Assembly (NCBI GenBank): GCA_031472005.1
Contig: PZJY01000005.1
Location: forward strand, 2,046,001-2,110,000
Length of the DNA stretch: 64,000 bases
Direction of reading: 5' to 3'
From: Tetracladium setigerum
Lineage: Eukaryota > Ascomycota > Leotiomycetes > Helotiales
The notes beneath the pieces were generated by a model, which ran no database searches, had not been told where the DNA came from, and saw nothing but the letters and a program-made list of their open reading frames with translations. Shown here piece after piece: positions 38,524 through 49,857 of this stretch. Position 1 is the stretch's first letter. The number at the start of each line of letters is the position of its first letter. The position numbers were made by a program, and so were the translations under genes.

Positions 38524-39204
38524 GTCTCCTCGTTCCCTCTGGTGTGAATTGTATACAAGATGAAGCGCTTTGAACATTGTAACTTCTCACTCGAGTGTGT
38601 CAGAATTGGCACAACGACAATGCACGCAAAGAACAGTAACCTCTCATTTTTACACCTGCAATACTAAAAGCGAGGGCACTGCGGTGCCCCATTGAGAATC
38701 CAGGGGGTCGTCCAACCCCTCATTTGAAATTTATAGGTGCGAGACTGTGCATGTGCTTGTTTCGGACGATTCCACTCTATTTCATGGAATTTGATACGCA
38801 CCTGTCGCTTGACAGCCAAAGCCAAACTATACCAGTCAATCCTGAAGCTCCAGTGCTAATGAAGCTTTCTGTTTAGGCTGAGATTTGCCTCACGAGGAAC
38901 ACATTCGAACTTATTCTTGCAAGTAGCAGCAAGGGGAGAGGTATGCACGCCAAAGGAACAATTGCATGAAGAGGTCTGTTCAGACGATTCGCGTATAGGA
39001 AAGGACTCGAGAGAGATTTCATGATTTTTGATACATACACAGTCCGGCATCTTTCTTAAACAATGCAAAACCGAGTCAAACCCTTCCTTACACATCTACC
39101 CGAACGCCTTTTGTCCTCCGGCGGCTTGGACAATAACATACACTTCTTCACCAAATCCAAATCCGTGATCGGGTAGCTTGATAGTTCCAACAATAGTGGA
39201 CGCT
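38524..39204. other. Convergent intergenic region
   Basis: About 680 bp between the 37.7-kb gene and the V-ATPase gene. A possible third exon of the former lies at its left edge. Nothing else is seen. Confidence 0.45.
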
Positions 39205-40010
39205 TTATTTCGTAGAGAAATCCACTGCTTTACTGGCTGTGAGTAGTCCAATGATCAAGCCGAAGAGTCCTAGAACGGAACTGAAGATTTCGATGACGAG
39301 GATCTTGACAAACCTGTGACCAGTTAGTTAAATATGCAAATCCCAGAGGTCTTTAACCCACAAGCTAGGATCCGCAGCATCAGCCAAAGCGGCACCACTA
39401 CCGTTGATTCCAACGGATACACCACAGATCAAATTACACATTCCAACTGTCAAACCAGCCCAGAACAATGCATAACCAGTGTAGTAGTTGCTTCCCGAGT
39501 ACAGATCATCGCCTTCGATGAACTTGAGCTTTCCAGAAAAGATAATCGACATGATGACGCCGTAAATGGCGACAACCTCGCAGAAGATGATGGAAATCAA
39601 GTTCTTGGTTCGAATACGCGGCGCCTTGACACCTCCACCCAGAATTGAAGAGCCTGTTATGAAGATACCCCTGTGATGAGCGGTTCAGTAGGAGGTCTGC
39701 AGAGATGGGTATGATGTTCCTACGTTGCTGCTCCCACCACCGACAATCCTATGCACAAGCCGATGCCCATGTCTGCCCAAGCGTAGGGTGATACATCCTC
39801 GAGGAATTGTCCGAACTGTTGAATTCATCAATATCTGTTATGCCCGTCCGCTGAGAAGGTTGCGCGTACGTTGAAAGCCTCTCCGTCACCAGTAAAGAGC
39901 ATATCTAGCAGCTATCAGCTTCGTCCTTCAATTGCTAGTCTGAGTATCTTACAAGCTCCGATAACCGCCAGTGTTGTGGTCGCGCCACCGATTCCATAGC
40001 TGAGACTCAT
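39205..40010 (-). CDS. VMA16: V-ATPase proteolipid subunit c''
   Basis: Five exons, complement(39205..39313, 39362..39670, 39724..39815, 39870..39904, 39953..40010), 200 residues. Four to five hydrophobic helices form two proteolipid repeats: GIGLCIGLSVVGAATG with TGSSILGGGVKAPRIRTKN, then FWAGLTVGMCNLICGVSVGI. The acidic proton carrier is the Glu in IIFCEVVAIYG. The RIRTKN loop and the short length point to c'' (Vma16/Ppa1) rather than c or c'. It sits in the Vo rotor ring of the vacuolar membrane and carries protons. The second exon is only 35 nt. It is divergent from TFIIA gamma. Confidence 0.92.
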
Positions 40011-40341
40011 CTTGCCGATGGTGAGAGAATGAGTGTTTAGGTTGGGTTTGCAATCTTCACTTCCTCAGAGACCGAATTGCGTGGTGAAGCTCTCAAGCAA
40101 GGTGAAGTCGCGGCTTGTCCAGGCTACCGTATAAAGACTAGCGTGATTGGGATGCTCGGCTTACATAACCACCCCTCCATATCACTTCTGACTCCGACGA
40201 AGGCTTCCATCCCTCTTACAAACCATTTGCCTCAATAACGACGATAGGACAGACCTCATCGTGTAACGCTCTTTAAACTCGAGAATCCCATCTCCTTGAA
40301 AAGCTGAGAATTACATTCCTTGAGGCCCTCTCACCGTAAAC
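40011..40341. promoter_or_regulatory. Bidirectional promoter, VMA16 / TOA2
   Basis: 331 bp separate two divergent start codons (40010 minus, 40342 plus), so both promoters share this stretch. No specific element is recognised. Confidence 0.55.
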
Positions 40342-40865
40342 ATGGCAACCAACGCCCAGTCCTTTTACGAGCTGTACCGCCGTAGCAGGTACTGTCTTTT
40401 GCTCTACCAATACTTCGCTATCCTTTACTGACCCCAATAGCATCGGTATGGCTCTCACGGACACCCTTGACGATCTCATCTCTGCCAGACGCATCGAACC
40501 GCAACTCGCGATGAAGATTCTAGCGAACTTCGATCGAAGCATCTCGGAGGTCTTGAGTGAGAAGGTTAAGGCTAGGTTGACATTCAAGGTATTGCTCCAG
40601 ACGTAGGGCAAGCAAGCATGGAGTTAACAAGTAGAAAAGGGTCATCTCGATACGTACCGATTCTGCGATGAGGTCTGGACCTTCCTGATCAAGGACGTTA
40701 CGTTCAAGATGGAGAACTCGAGCCAAACTGTCCAGGCAGATAGGATCAAGATCGTGAGCTGGTAAGCTTACTTCTCACTCGAATTTGTCACTCTGTTACA
40801 GTGTGGGCAAATGTTAGCATGTTTGTACTAATAGTAGCAGCAAAAAACCTGGCGAAGGCGCCTAG
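40342..40865 (+). CDS. TOA2: Transcription factor IIA, small (gamma) subunit
   Basis: Four exons, 40342..40388, 40441..40588, 40640..40761, 40838..40865, 114 residues, the normal size. The N-terminal four-helix part is FYELYRRSSIGMALTDTLDDL with LAMKILANFDRSI. The C-terminal beta-barrel part includes GHLDTYRFCDEVWTF. It stabilises TBP on the promoter with the TOA1 subunit in the RNA polymerase II pre-initiation complex. The last exon is 28 nt and encodes the CSKKPGEGA end; its acceptor is the second of two close AGs (ATAGTAG). Confidence 0.95.
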
Positions 40866-41296
40866 GGTGGCGCGGGGTGGACTTCTTTCACATTTTTCTA
40901 CTTCTTCTGCGAGGATTCGGAAGCATCAACACAACTACATGGAAATTGGATGGGTAAAACGAAGCGTTTCGAGTGCATGGCGTTATTTGGGAACACAATG
41001 GCAGAAAGCACCTGTTTATGGGGCGCAAATGGGAGAATGAGGGATAAGCTAGCCACCAAAATTGATACCCGTTCCTTTCTCACCTGATTTAGTCATTCAA
41101 ATATCTGAATGTCATGAACTACCTAGATTATTGAAAACTTACATTTGCTGTACTGTGATAGTGCAGTGTAACTAATGAATTCTAAATTTCGGTGATGCTT
41201 GTTCCATCTCCATCCCCTCACTTGTCCTATTCCGACGACAGCTCCTGAACCAAACAAAAGCATTAAACGATCAATCACATCCACAAAAGCAAGAAG
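40866..41296. other. Intergenic: TOA2 3' flank and promoter of the next gene
   Basis: About 430 bp. No coding signal or striking element is seen. Confidence 0.45.
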
Positions 41297-42395
41297 ATGC
41301 GGAAACGAGGCCCCCCAAACTCCAAACCCACTGCTCTCAGCAGCCACAATGCAAACACCAGAACAACATCTGCAAAGGTCCCTCATACTGCCGATCCACA
41401 ACAGGCGCACCTTGGCCAAGGATCCGCAGGAACCTCAATCGCAGACACATCTTCATCCCACCACAAACAACAACCCCACACAACCAGCCAAGCACAGATG
41501 GAAAACCTCAGCAGGAAATCACAATGGATTGTATTAGCCATCGCCAGCGGCTGCTGTGCGGCTTTTAACGGTGTTTGTACGTACAAACACACTTTCACTA
41601 GTCTTGTTAAACGCGTCAGCTGGCTGTTATGCTAATACCTCAATGTTAACTTTCTAGTTGCGAAATTGTACCTGACCCCTTCCTCAAGCCTTACCTATGA
41701 GTTACGATGATGGACGATCCGAAATTAACTGGTGGAATAGGACAACAACAGAATTAACCACCTCATTTGCAACATGGATAGCCAACTTAATCGGTCTCTC
41801 TCAAATCGAAGGGGGCGTAGAAGTAGTCGTTAGAATAGTAACGATTCCCTTTTCCTCCTCTCAACCCCCCTATTTCCTGTCCCTATTTCTTCCCGCTACA
41901 AAGATGCTAATGTTCCGCTCTCGCACAACAGTTATTCTTCATCCTAAACCTAATCTTCAACGGCATCATGTGGGCACTCTTCACCAAAGCCCTCGCACGC
42001 GGCTCCTCCACAACCAAAGTATCCATCCTCAACACATCCGCGAACTTCATGGTCACGGCCATCCTCGGTGCACTTATATTCTCGGAGAGTCTGCCGCCCT
42101 TGTGGTTCGTGGGCGCCGCCATGTTGGTTGCGGGCAATGTGATTATTGGGAGGAGGGAGGAGGGCGAGGAGAAGGAGGCCGATGAGAGGAGGGAGGGGAA
42201 GGGCAAGAAGGGGAGAGGAGAAGGAGTGGGAGCATTGGGGAGGGTGAGGGCTTGTTGGGGGATTCGTTCGATTTGGAGGATTTGGATGAGAGGGAGAGGA
42301 GGAGGAAGCAGGCTGAGGAGGAAAGAGATATTTTGCAATTGGATACGGATACTGAAGAGGAGGCGGAGGCAAGGAATGATATGCAATTGTTGTAG
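41297..42395 (+). CDS. DMT/EamA-type membrane protein, TMEM42-like (apparent 1-nt frame break)
   Basis: Exons 41297..41576, 41658..41667, 41741..41837 and 41932..42395. The second exon is only 10 nt (TTGCGAAATT) and is needed to join FNGVFAKL to TTELTTSFATW. Four hydrophobic segments are visible (WIVLAIASGCCAAFNGV, IANLIGL, FFILNLIFNGIMWALF, FMVTAILGALIFS with LWFVGAAMLVAGNVII), half a DMT transporter as in TMEM42. The substrate is unknown. After the last helix the frame runs into G/R-rich sequence. One added G in the run near 42195-42198 gives instead a plausible acidic tail (DLEDLDERERRRKQ to NDMQLL) ending at 42395; uncorrected, the stop is at 42432. Start ATG 41297 or, with a shorter tail, 41498. 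Confidence 0.7.
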
Positions 42396-42930
42396 TTTGG
42401 AGAATAGACATGTAGGAGTAAGTACTGGATAGATGTTAGGCTTTATATTTGACAGGACATATAGGCATGTACAACAGAAGTGAAGGAGAAAGTATAGCTG
42501 GATATGCAAGGTTGGTCTCATTTGCGTTCCGCACAGCATTTTCGGGCTATGGTCCTGCGGAAATTTTTGGAACGTACCGTCCTTGGTTCGAGAAGTTCAA
42601 ACATCTCTTGATAATTTGAAGTCTGGACTTCGTCTCCTTCTACTTTGCAGTATCATCACTATTCATTCAAAGACAATCTCAGCAAAATTTTGATTCCGTT
42701 TCACCCAGGGCACATCGTGCAAGGAGGCAACCAGTGCCCCGGAGAAGCAGCAGCAAGTATATACAAGGATAAGCACAAAAGTATTTAACAAGAAGCAAAT
42801 TTTCCCACATCCTCCTTCTCAGAACTTTCAGTGTTCTTCGCTAAATCCAGAAAGTCCTTAGCGAAGTACCCGAACTCCTTTGGCTTTCCTTGGGAAAGTA
42901 TATGATCTGCTCTGTAGAGCGATCTTACGC
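42396..42930. other. Convergent intergenic region
   Basis: About 535 bp between two converging genes. It should hold their 3' UTRs. Nothing else is seen. Confidence 0.5.
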
Positions 42931-45900
42931 TTAAATGCACTGAGAGTACCAAGGATTGGAGTATGTGCATGTGTATCCAGCGACACACACTGTCGGTCCA
43001 GTCCAACCTTCTCCACCACACTTAGCCCATGCAGCTGCTGTTCCGCCACCACCGGCACTGTTCGAAACGTTAACATAAGATCCTTTGAACATAATCACAA
43101 GGTTTGAGGAGAGGGACTTACGCTGAAGTCGTGGTAGTCACAACCACAGGAGTTGTAGATCGAGTTGTCGTCGTTGCAGAGGTAGTGCGAATAGTTGTCG
43201 TCGTCGTCGTCGTTGTGGATGAACTTGAAGTTCGGGTAGTGGTTGAAAGTGTAGTTCCAGTGCTGGAGCGGGTAGTCGTCGATGAGGTAGATGAAGTCCT
43301 GCTCACGGTACTGCTGCTGGCTGTTCCTGAAGGCAGTGTGCCAGACGGGTTACCATAGAAGATTCCACGACCATTCGTACCGACGTATACACGACCGTAA
43401 AGGGACATATCTGCTCCAACGACATTGGCGGATCCAGCTCCAAAACCATGGGTAGCATCGCTGATGATGTACCAGTTCAGCCCTTGGTCTTCGGACTTGT
43501 AAAGAGTGATGGTCGAAGAGACATTAAAGAAACCGTAGATTGTTGGGTAGGTGGTGGCTGTGGCTCCGGCACCGAATGCTAGAATATAATTTAGAAAAGA
43601 AGTGGAGGATATCAGATTGGAGACTTACCAAAGGCCCATCCACCAGTGACTCCACCTCCGACCTGGGTGAAAGAGACACCGTAATTGAGGGAGTGGAAGA
43701 GACCAACATCGGTGCTGGCCCACACATCACCAGCAACGGTAGGGTGAACAGTGATATCATTAACAGTAGTCGAGGAACCCAATGACACAGTCTTAGCAAA
43801 AGTTACACCGCTGTTCGTTGAGACATAGAAGCTAAGAAGGTGTTAGCTGATTGCTATGTAGACAAGAGAGATATAGCTAACCTTCCAGCAGATCCTCCGT
43901 AGAAGACGGTAGTGTTTCGCTTATCAGATGCAATGACAGAGTTGACAGGCAGAGTTGAGACTGCAGAGAAAGTTGCTTGATTCTTAGAAACAAGAGGTCC
44001 AGCAGAGCCCGACAGCAGGATGGTATCGGCGTCAGCACTGTAAGCGATTTTGCCAGGTGCCACAGTGCCAGGTTGAGCAGCCCAGTTTGCAGACCATGAG
44101 ACACCAAAATTACCAGAGACGGCCACTTGAGGTTGAGGTTGTGCTGCACTGTTGTAGCCTGAACGAACGATATTCGAGGGCTTGTTGCCGGCATAATCAA
44201 TGTCGAGCGTACTTCCGTACGTTGGGGTGTGGAAAGCTTGAGATGGTGCTACGTCGAGATTGGCATGGTAGAAACCACCGATGTCTCCAACGGCTGAGAG
44301 AAGAGGTGGTCCTCCAGGAGGGCTGATTAAGCCGAGAATGGCAGTCTCTTCGATTCCATTTGCGACAGATTTAATGGTGACATTGTGAACACTATCCCAC
44401 CTGAGAAGATCGCGTCCACCATAGATAGTTGCACCTGTTCCATACAGCCCTTGTAATGATTGTTAGCTTTACTCAATATTGTGAGGGTGAGGGTAAACGT
44501 ACAGTGGTTAGAATCATGGGGATCGATTTCAAGAGACTCAATCATCCAGCCAATCTCAGCTTTGAACTCATCCGTGTTCGTGTTATCCTGAAGCCAAGGA
44601 GCGTTTGTGATATCATACGAATAGTACCTGGTAAAATTAGTCGAGCTAGTTGGCAGGAGATCTCACACTCACTTGTTTCTTGCTGGGTATCCGTTCCATT
44701 CCCAAAGAGGAGACCACTATCGAAGAATAGTCAGTATCTTCTTATTGAAGTGGAGGACAGTTAAGCGCCTCAATCTGGTACAGCCCTGCGAGAATCTAAG
44801 ATTCCAATACATACCGTAGCCCCAGAGTTGTTACTTCTCCAAATGGTAGCATCAGGCCACCACTGATTGAGAGCAGCAACCATAAGAGTTCCAGGCTTTT
44901 GAAGATCTACTGTCAAACCTCCATATCCGTAGTAAGTGGTCGATAGCGGTGTAGGACTAATGTCAGTCCAGACTCCCGAAGTCAAGTTGTACTTGTTCAC
45001 CGTTCCGAGACTGCCATCATATGGACCAGAGGCATTTGCATACGAAATGTAAAGAAGCTTTTCAGCTGGCGACAAGACGCACTTGTGTGGGATGAATCCT
45101 AATTGTGGCTGACCAGCAAGAGGGGCCCCTTCAGATCGTCAGTAAGTATGCGCAGTAAGGGTATGATATGATATTTGTTGACTTACAAGTAGCACCACCA
45201 TCGTCAGATTTGAAAATGTTGGTTCCCTTGTCAATAAGACCTGCCGAAGAATTAGCTCAGAATCCATAAATGCCCTTGGTGATGCATGCCAACAAAGATT
45301 CGTGGAGTTGCGGTTCCTGCTACTCCAGAAGTCTTATCAAATGTGACAAAGGCCAAGCCCTGGGTCGCTTGGGTGTATTCATTTTCGGTTGATTGGAAGT
45401 AGGTTCCTGCAATTGTCAGATGAATTACATTTGAATGTAGACAACTGAATACTCACCTGTCCAGGTGAAGGAGTTGACTTTAGCCCAGGTCACTCCAGAA
45501 TCTGTACTTTTCCAGAGACCTTGATTTCTCGTTCCGAAAAACAGAATGTTGTTCTTGTTGGGATCTACAGCAAGTCGCTAAAGAAATGTTAGCAGTTCGA
45601 AGTGTACAGGTAGAATACATCAAGCACTCATCTTCGTCCCGACGGTACGAAATATGAGAGAACCGAATACTTGGGTGGTTCTTTCTAGTACTGGGATTGA
45701 AGCTATTGGTGTGGAAATGAAAGTGTGCTCAAAAGTCCCGACATTTCCACCATTGCTCAAAAATTTGAAATTACTTGAAACTCACCTCTCCCGTACCACG
45801 TCCAGGCATGTTACCACCGACTTTGAAGGGCAAGGTTGTGCTTTGCCAAGTGTTACCCTTATCAGACGAACGAAGGATAGATCCTGGATTTGGATCCCAA

Positions 45901-46469
45901 CTAATTGTGTACATGCCAGCTGCGATATACACTTTGTTTGGATCGACTGGATCTGTTGCCAGAGCATCGATACCCCATTGATTCCTGGCTTATTTCAGTA
46001 CAGACTCACACCATGAAGATTGGTGAGTCCAGCATACCAGTTGGAATTTCCCACAAATTCTGTGATGGGTGTCCATGAATCATCTGCATTCAAACGATAC
46101 GCTCCTCCAATATCAGTCCTTGCGTACGCAAGTCCCTTCTCGGTAGGGTTAAATATAATGCCCGGGACGAAACCTGAGCAAAGAGGCAGAGTTAACTGTT
46201 GGCTGTTCGGTGGATTTTGGAGTTCTTGCTCCCGAAAAATGGCCCGGCATTAAACAAGCTAGGAAAAGAAAGCATTCGCTTCCCGAAAACCTACCTCCTC
46301 CGCCTAGGTGATTATAAACGTTAGTGACTGTCAAAATAGACACCAGGAAGTTGGACATGCTAACCTCCAATCTTGGCATTCTTCCAAGTGTATGCTTGAC
46401 TTGCAGCATCAGCAGGGACGAGAATAGGAGGGTCGTAGCAAGCACGGCGGCTCTCTGGATGAAGTGCAT
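42931..46469 (-). CDS. GH74 xyloglucanase with CBM1 (apparent 1-nt frame break)
   Basis: Fourteen exons: complement(42931..43057, 43122..43578, 43629..43831, 43882..44449, 44503..44627, 44673..44716, 44815..45128, 45187..45240, 45290..45406, 45457..45577, 45786..45984, 46038..46173, 46295..46303, 46365..46469), about 859 residues. It opens with a signal peptide (MHFIQRAAVLATTLLFSS). Two beta-propellers of the GH74 fold follow, with RTDIGGAY in the first and VGDIGGFYH in the second; in studied GH74 enzymes these Asp-Ile-Gly-Gly motifs carry the catalytic pair. Then come a Thr/Ser linker and a C-terminal cellulose-binding CBM1 (WAKCGGEGWTGPTVC, GYTC, WYSQC). The secreted enzyme cuts xyloglucan in plant walls. 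Oddities: a 9-nt exon in the Gly run, a likely GC-AG intron at 45241-45289, and a needed extra C in the run at 46415-46417 that links the signal peptide to ADAASQAYTW. Confidence 0.9.
43125..43340 (-). repeat. Thr/Ser triplet-repeat linker
   Basis: ACN/TCN-rich triplets encode the flexible, presumably O-glycosylated linker between the GH74 propellers and the CBM1 domain. The tract is prone to length change and creates long spurious frames on the other strand. Confidence 0.8.
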
Positions 46470-46821
46470 CGTGACGGCAGTATGTGAAACGACTCAATCT
46501 TGCAGACCAGTTTCCAGAATAAACGAGCAGAGATCGGCAAGAGGGTTATATGTACATTTCTACTATTGGGGGCTCCAGGAGAGCCGGACTCCGATCGAGT
46601 TTACCACTTGGCATATATTCATGAACCCAGCCTTTCGGAACTTCTAGAAAGAAAATGACGGAGAGATACGTTCCTGTCCCAAAACTGTCCTTCTTCGCGA
46701 TGAAGACCAGGCCTTTCCAGACTTGGAGTCAAGCAGGTACAAGGGGTTTACATGATCATTGTAAAGCACATCATTACTTGAATCTATTAGAGCTCTGTTA
46801 TGTGCTTTCCAGGAAGGGAAT

Positions 46822-46887
46822 CCGGGGTAGACATTTGTGCTTATTGGCTTATTATTGCCTCGTGCAATATGGTAAGTGGAACCCCGG
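46822..46887. promoter_or_regulatory. Pair of CreA-like sites (SYGGRG)
   Basis: CCGGGG at 46822-46827 and its complement CCCCGG at 46882-46887 match the fungal carbon-repressor consensus SYGGRG. They lie about 350-420 bp upstream of the GH74 start. Paired CreA sites are typical of plant-wall enzyme promoters, but the motif is short and may occur by chance. Confidence 0.35.
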
Positions 46888-47033
46888 ATTCTGAGAAAAA
46901 CACAACGGGCCGGACTGACGAGCTTCATCAAAATTGTAAAGTACTTGCAGTATAGTATTAAAGTGATCGAGGTACCGCGTGATGGTTGGTGGTGGAGTAT
47001 GGCAATCTATCGGCCACAGGGGCCGAAGCCATA

Positions 47034-47039
47034 TTAGCC
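47034..47039 (-). promoter_or_regulatory. XlnR/Xyr1-like site GGCTAA
   Basis: TTAGCC on the plus strand is GGCTAA in the direction of the GH74 gene, about 565 bp upstream of its start. This matches the xylan regulator consensus GGCTAR. A single hexamer is weak evidence. Confidence 0.3.
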
Positions 47040-47734
47040 GAATGGATTTTAACACCAAGCGAACACAACTAATTTGGAATTCCTAACAAATATGCGGAGA
47101 TACGCTCTCCTAAGTGGAAGAATAAAAGCTTGATTTCAGCAGGTACGATCAACACGGAAGAAGGGCCTGCAAAGTGCCCACATTCAATTTGGAGTAACTT
47201 ATATGGAACTACATTCCCCGTCCTGGCAGACCATTCCCAGCAATACGACGGACCAGCAATTGGGCATGAAATAGATGAGAGCTCAATGTTGTTCGCACTA
47301 TGGAATTGAGGAAGGACTTACTCTTCTCTAATTTTCCTTCCAGAAGACAATTATTAAGCAGTATGAACAGGAATGGAGAGTTTATCCCCGTTTGCCAGTG
47401 TCCCTCGCTTGGACCTGCTGAGATCGCACAAAAGAGTCTTTTGGGATGAAATTTATAGTATCTGTACAATCAAACGTATGCTAGGAAATATGGAAAGGGT
47501 ACAAAGAATCGCAAGCACGGAGAAAGCATGTCAATTCTCACAACACATATATAAGTATGATAACACGTGGCCTTGCTTCCTCTCCCAGATCGAATACCAT
47601 CAGTATATAACATTAAAACTCAGTAACGCCTTTCCTTCCAACCAAGAAATTCCGAACATTAGTCGTAAGTCATCGTCATCTTCCTTTGACACTCAAGAAG
47701 AATGAATGTCAAAATTGGAACTCCAGATTTGAAA

Positions 47735-48965
47735 TCAATTGCGCGCATTTTTCAGACCAATCTTGAACTTGAGGCTCACCACATGACAGAGAGGACCTAC
47801 GCCTTCTGCCATACGCCTTGCTCGTTCCACACATCCCTTGTTTGGAGGAGTGGCCACCAAACATGAGGTCGCCTGCCCACAGTCGGGGCACTTATCACTC
47901 CAGTAACACATTGGGCCTTCCCATGTCGTCCACTCGGGTACAAAGTCATCAGCACTCAGAACCATCTCAGTGCCTTCATGTGGATGAGCTGGAAACTTCC
48001 AGGATAACGCATTTGCAGCAATAGATTGGAGCTCTTTCTTCTTATCATCCGATGTCTCCAACTCCAACTCGAGCTGTTTAAGTCCTTTCATCCGAGCAAA
48101 AGCAGAACCCCACTGGCGTTGTTCCCACGGCACAATTCCTCCTTGTTTCTCAAAGGCCCATTGTCGGTGCATCGAATCGACCGTGATATTCCCAGATTGG
48201 GGACTTATGGTCAAGAGAGAGTTGTTCTCCCAGTACCACCAATCACCGCGTCGCAATGTGATTTTGATCCTTTCCAGGTCCTGCATGAAGTTTCGACCGG
48301 CAAGATGCGGGAAGGTCTTCTCCAGCCAGAAAGCTTGAGTGAAAAGACGGATCTCTTTGACTAAAGCTAGTTGCCAAGGTAAGAAGCGACTGAAATATCT
48401 GATTTCTTGCTCGCCGCCATATGACAAGGTGGTGGAACCCAGGTGCGAGGGAGGACCACGAGCGTGCTAAATGACAGAAGTCAGCGGTCATTTCTGTGCA
48501 AAAATGCTTCGTGCTTTTCAAACTATATATGACCAGAAGAGCGGGAAGCACTAATCTCTGCAACAGTACTACGTACGTAGAAAACCAACTCTTTATTTGC
48601 GAAAGGCATCCGGTATGTTTCCAGGTATATTCGGCGGCAAGACCGCAATAGTGCAACATTCATGGTCTTCTTCCCCGCAAAGTGTGGTCGAGTATAATGC
48701 GTGTTGGTGGGGTACAGAGAAGGCGGGGCCCCAGGAAGGAGGTGATCGTCATCCTTGGTATACTCTGTGAGCACACACTCGAATATGGCGGTCCTGATTT
48801 CGGCGGGAATGCTTCCATTGTACAGGAAAGAGTCGGATTGTGGATGAACGGGGAGGTTTTGTTCTTGAATTGGGGAACCTGTGGGCTGGGAGGAAGCCTT
48901 GGTCGACTACGAATATGGAGGTAGTTTCGGGCGGGCGTGTAGGGTTGAGGAGTGAGTGGGTTCAT
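47735..48965 (-). CDS. Conserved fungal protein of unknown function (apparent 1-nt frame break)
   Basis: Exons complement(47735..48466, 48577..48965). The 110-bp intron (donor GTACGT) joins ELVFY to HARGPPSHL in frame. The conserved body has SFLYNGSIPAEIRTAIFECV, LLRSCRRIYLETYRMPFANKE and FSRFLPWQLALVKEIRLFTQ, a layout I recognise from a large family of uncharacterised ascomycete proteins related in style to F-box/LRR-containing genes. The C-terminus has a CPDCGQ motif. The frame carrying this body has no ATG upstream. The ATG at 48965 (MNPLTPQPYTPARNY) is in another frame, and one extra C in the run at 48872-48875 would join them, giving about 373 residues. An undetected 5' intron is the alternative. 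No enzymatic role is suggested. Confidence 0.6.
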
Positions 48966-49857
48966 TTGATCGATATTAGCGGAAAAGTAGGTAGACCTTG
49001 AAATCAAAGGAAAACAGTGTTGCTGGCAAGTTGGGGAATGATTCTCAAACACTCACACTTGAATGATGGAAGAAGAAGAAAGAAAGGAAGAAAGGGAGAA
49101 AGTGAGGCTCGCTGTTGCTGGTGCTGCCTGGTTGACGGGAGACAAACCCGTCATGTGACATTACGAGGGAGGGAGTCAGATTACAAGTAGTACTGTAGAG
49201 TACAGTATCCAATACAGAAGTCAAGTCTCCCAATATCGTGTTATTCATGAATCAAAGCTATCCTACCTTGGTATGTATGTTCTACCTACCATACTGTATG
49301 GTACCTTAACTATTGTGTGTTATGGATAAGATTACCGTATGTTGTAAGTATACCTACCAACCGACCTGATGACGGAGTTGCACCATACTGTTCACTCCAC
49401 TCCACTCCACTCTTGCTCGTGCGGTACTTTGCCTTGGCGGAGTGCATGCAATTCTGCCATGAGGATTAGGATGCGACAATCCCATCATCACACACTCTCT
49501 CCCTCTCTCACCCACACTTTCTCTCCCCACCGCCGAGGCATTATCGTAGAGATAGCAAAATAGGGCGCATCTCAATCCCGCTACTTACCCACCAAAACAT
49601 TTCGCTCGTTACGCCAGACCAAGACCCTTTCTCGCCACTTCTTCTTCTTCTTCCCGTTCTTCTTGCTCAGTGAGCAACTGAGAATCGGGACAGCCTCCCA
49701 TCCATATCCTCCTTGCCCTATTACTGGAAGTCCTCTCCTTGATCCGCTCTCGCCCTCATATATTACGCTTCTCGCTAGTTCTGGCCTGCCTTTCTATCTG
49801 CCCTTGGATTGCCAACGATGAGATGAATCTGTAAACAGACCGCTTTATTGTGTGGAG
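48966..49857. other. Divergent promoter region
   Basis: About 890 bp between the divergent 47.7-kb gene and the histidine kinase. It holds three TACTGTA/TACAGTA motifs (49191, 49201, 49292), CTACCTACC-type repeats, a CTCCA repeat at about 49395-49412 and a CT-rich tract before the kinase start. Confidence 0.5.

Larger units (their letters stand above)
46470..47734. other. Intergenic: GH74 promoter region
   Basis: About 1.26 kb upstream of the xyloglucanase start and downstream of the 47.7-kb gene. Apart from the short candidate sites listed separately, no gene or repeat is seen. Confidence 0.5.

Noticed and set aside
45985..46037. Alternative 25-bp intron with donor GTGAGT in GH74
   Set aside because: Too short and out of frame; donor GTATGC gives a 53-bp intron joining NSNW to NQWGIDALATDP in frame.
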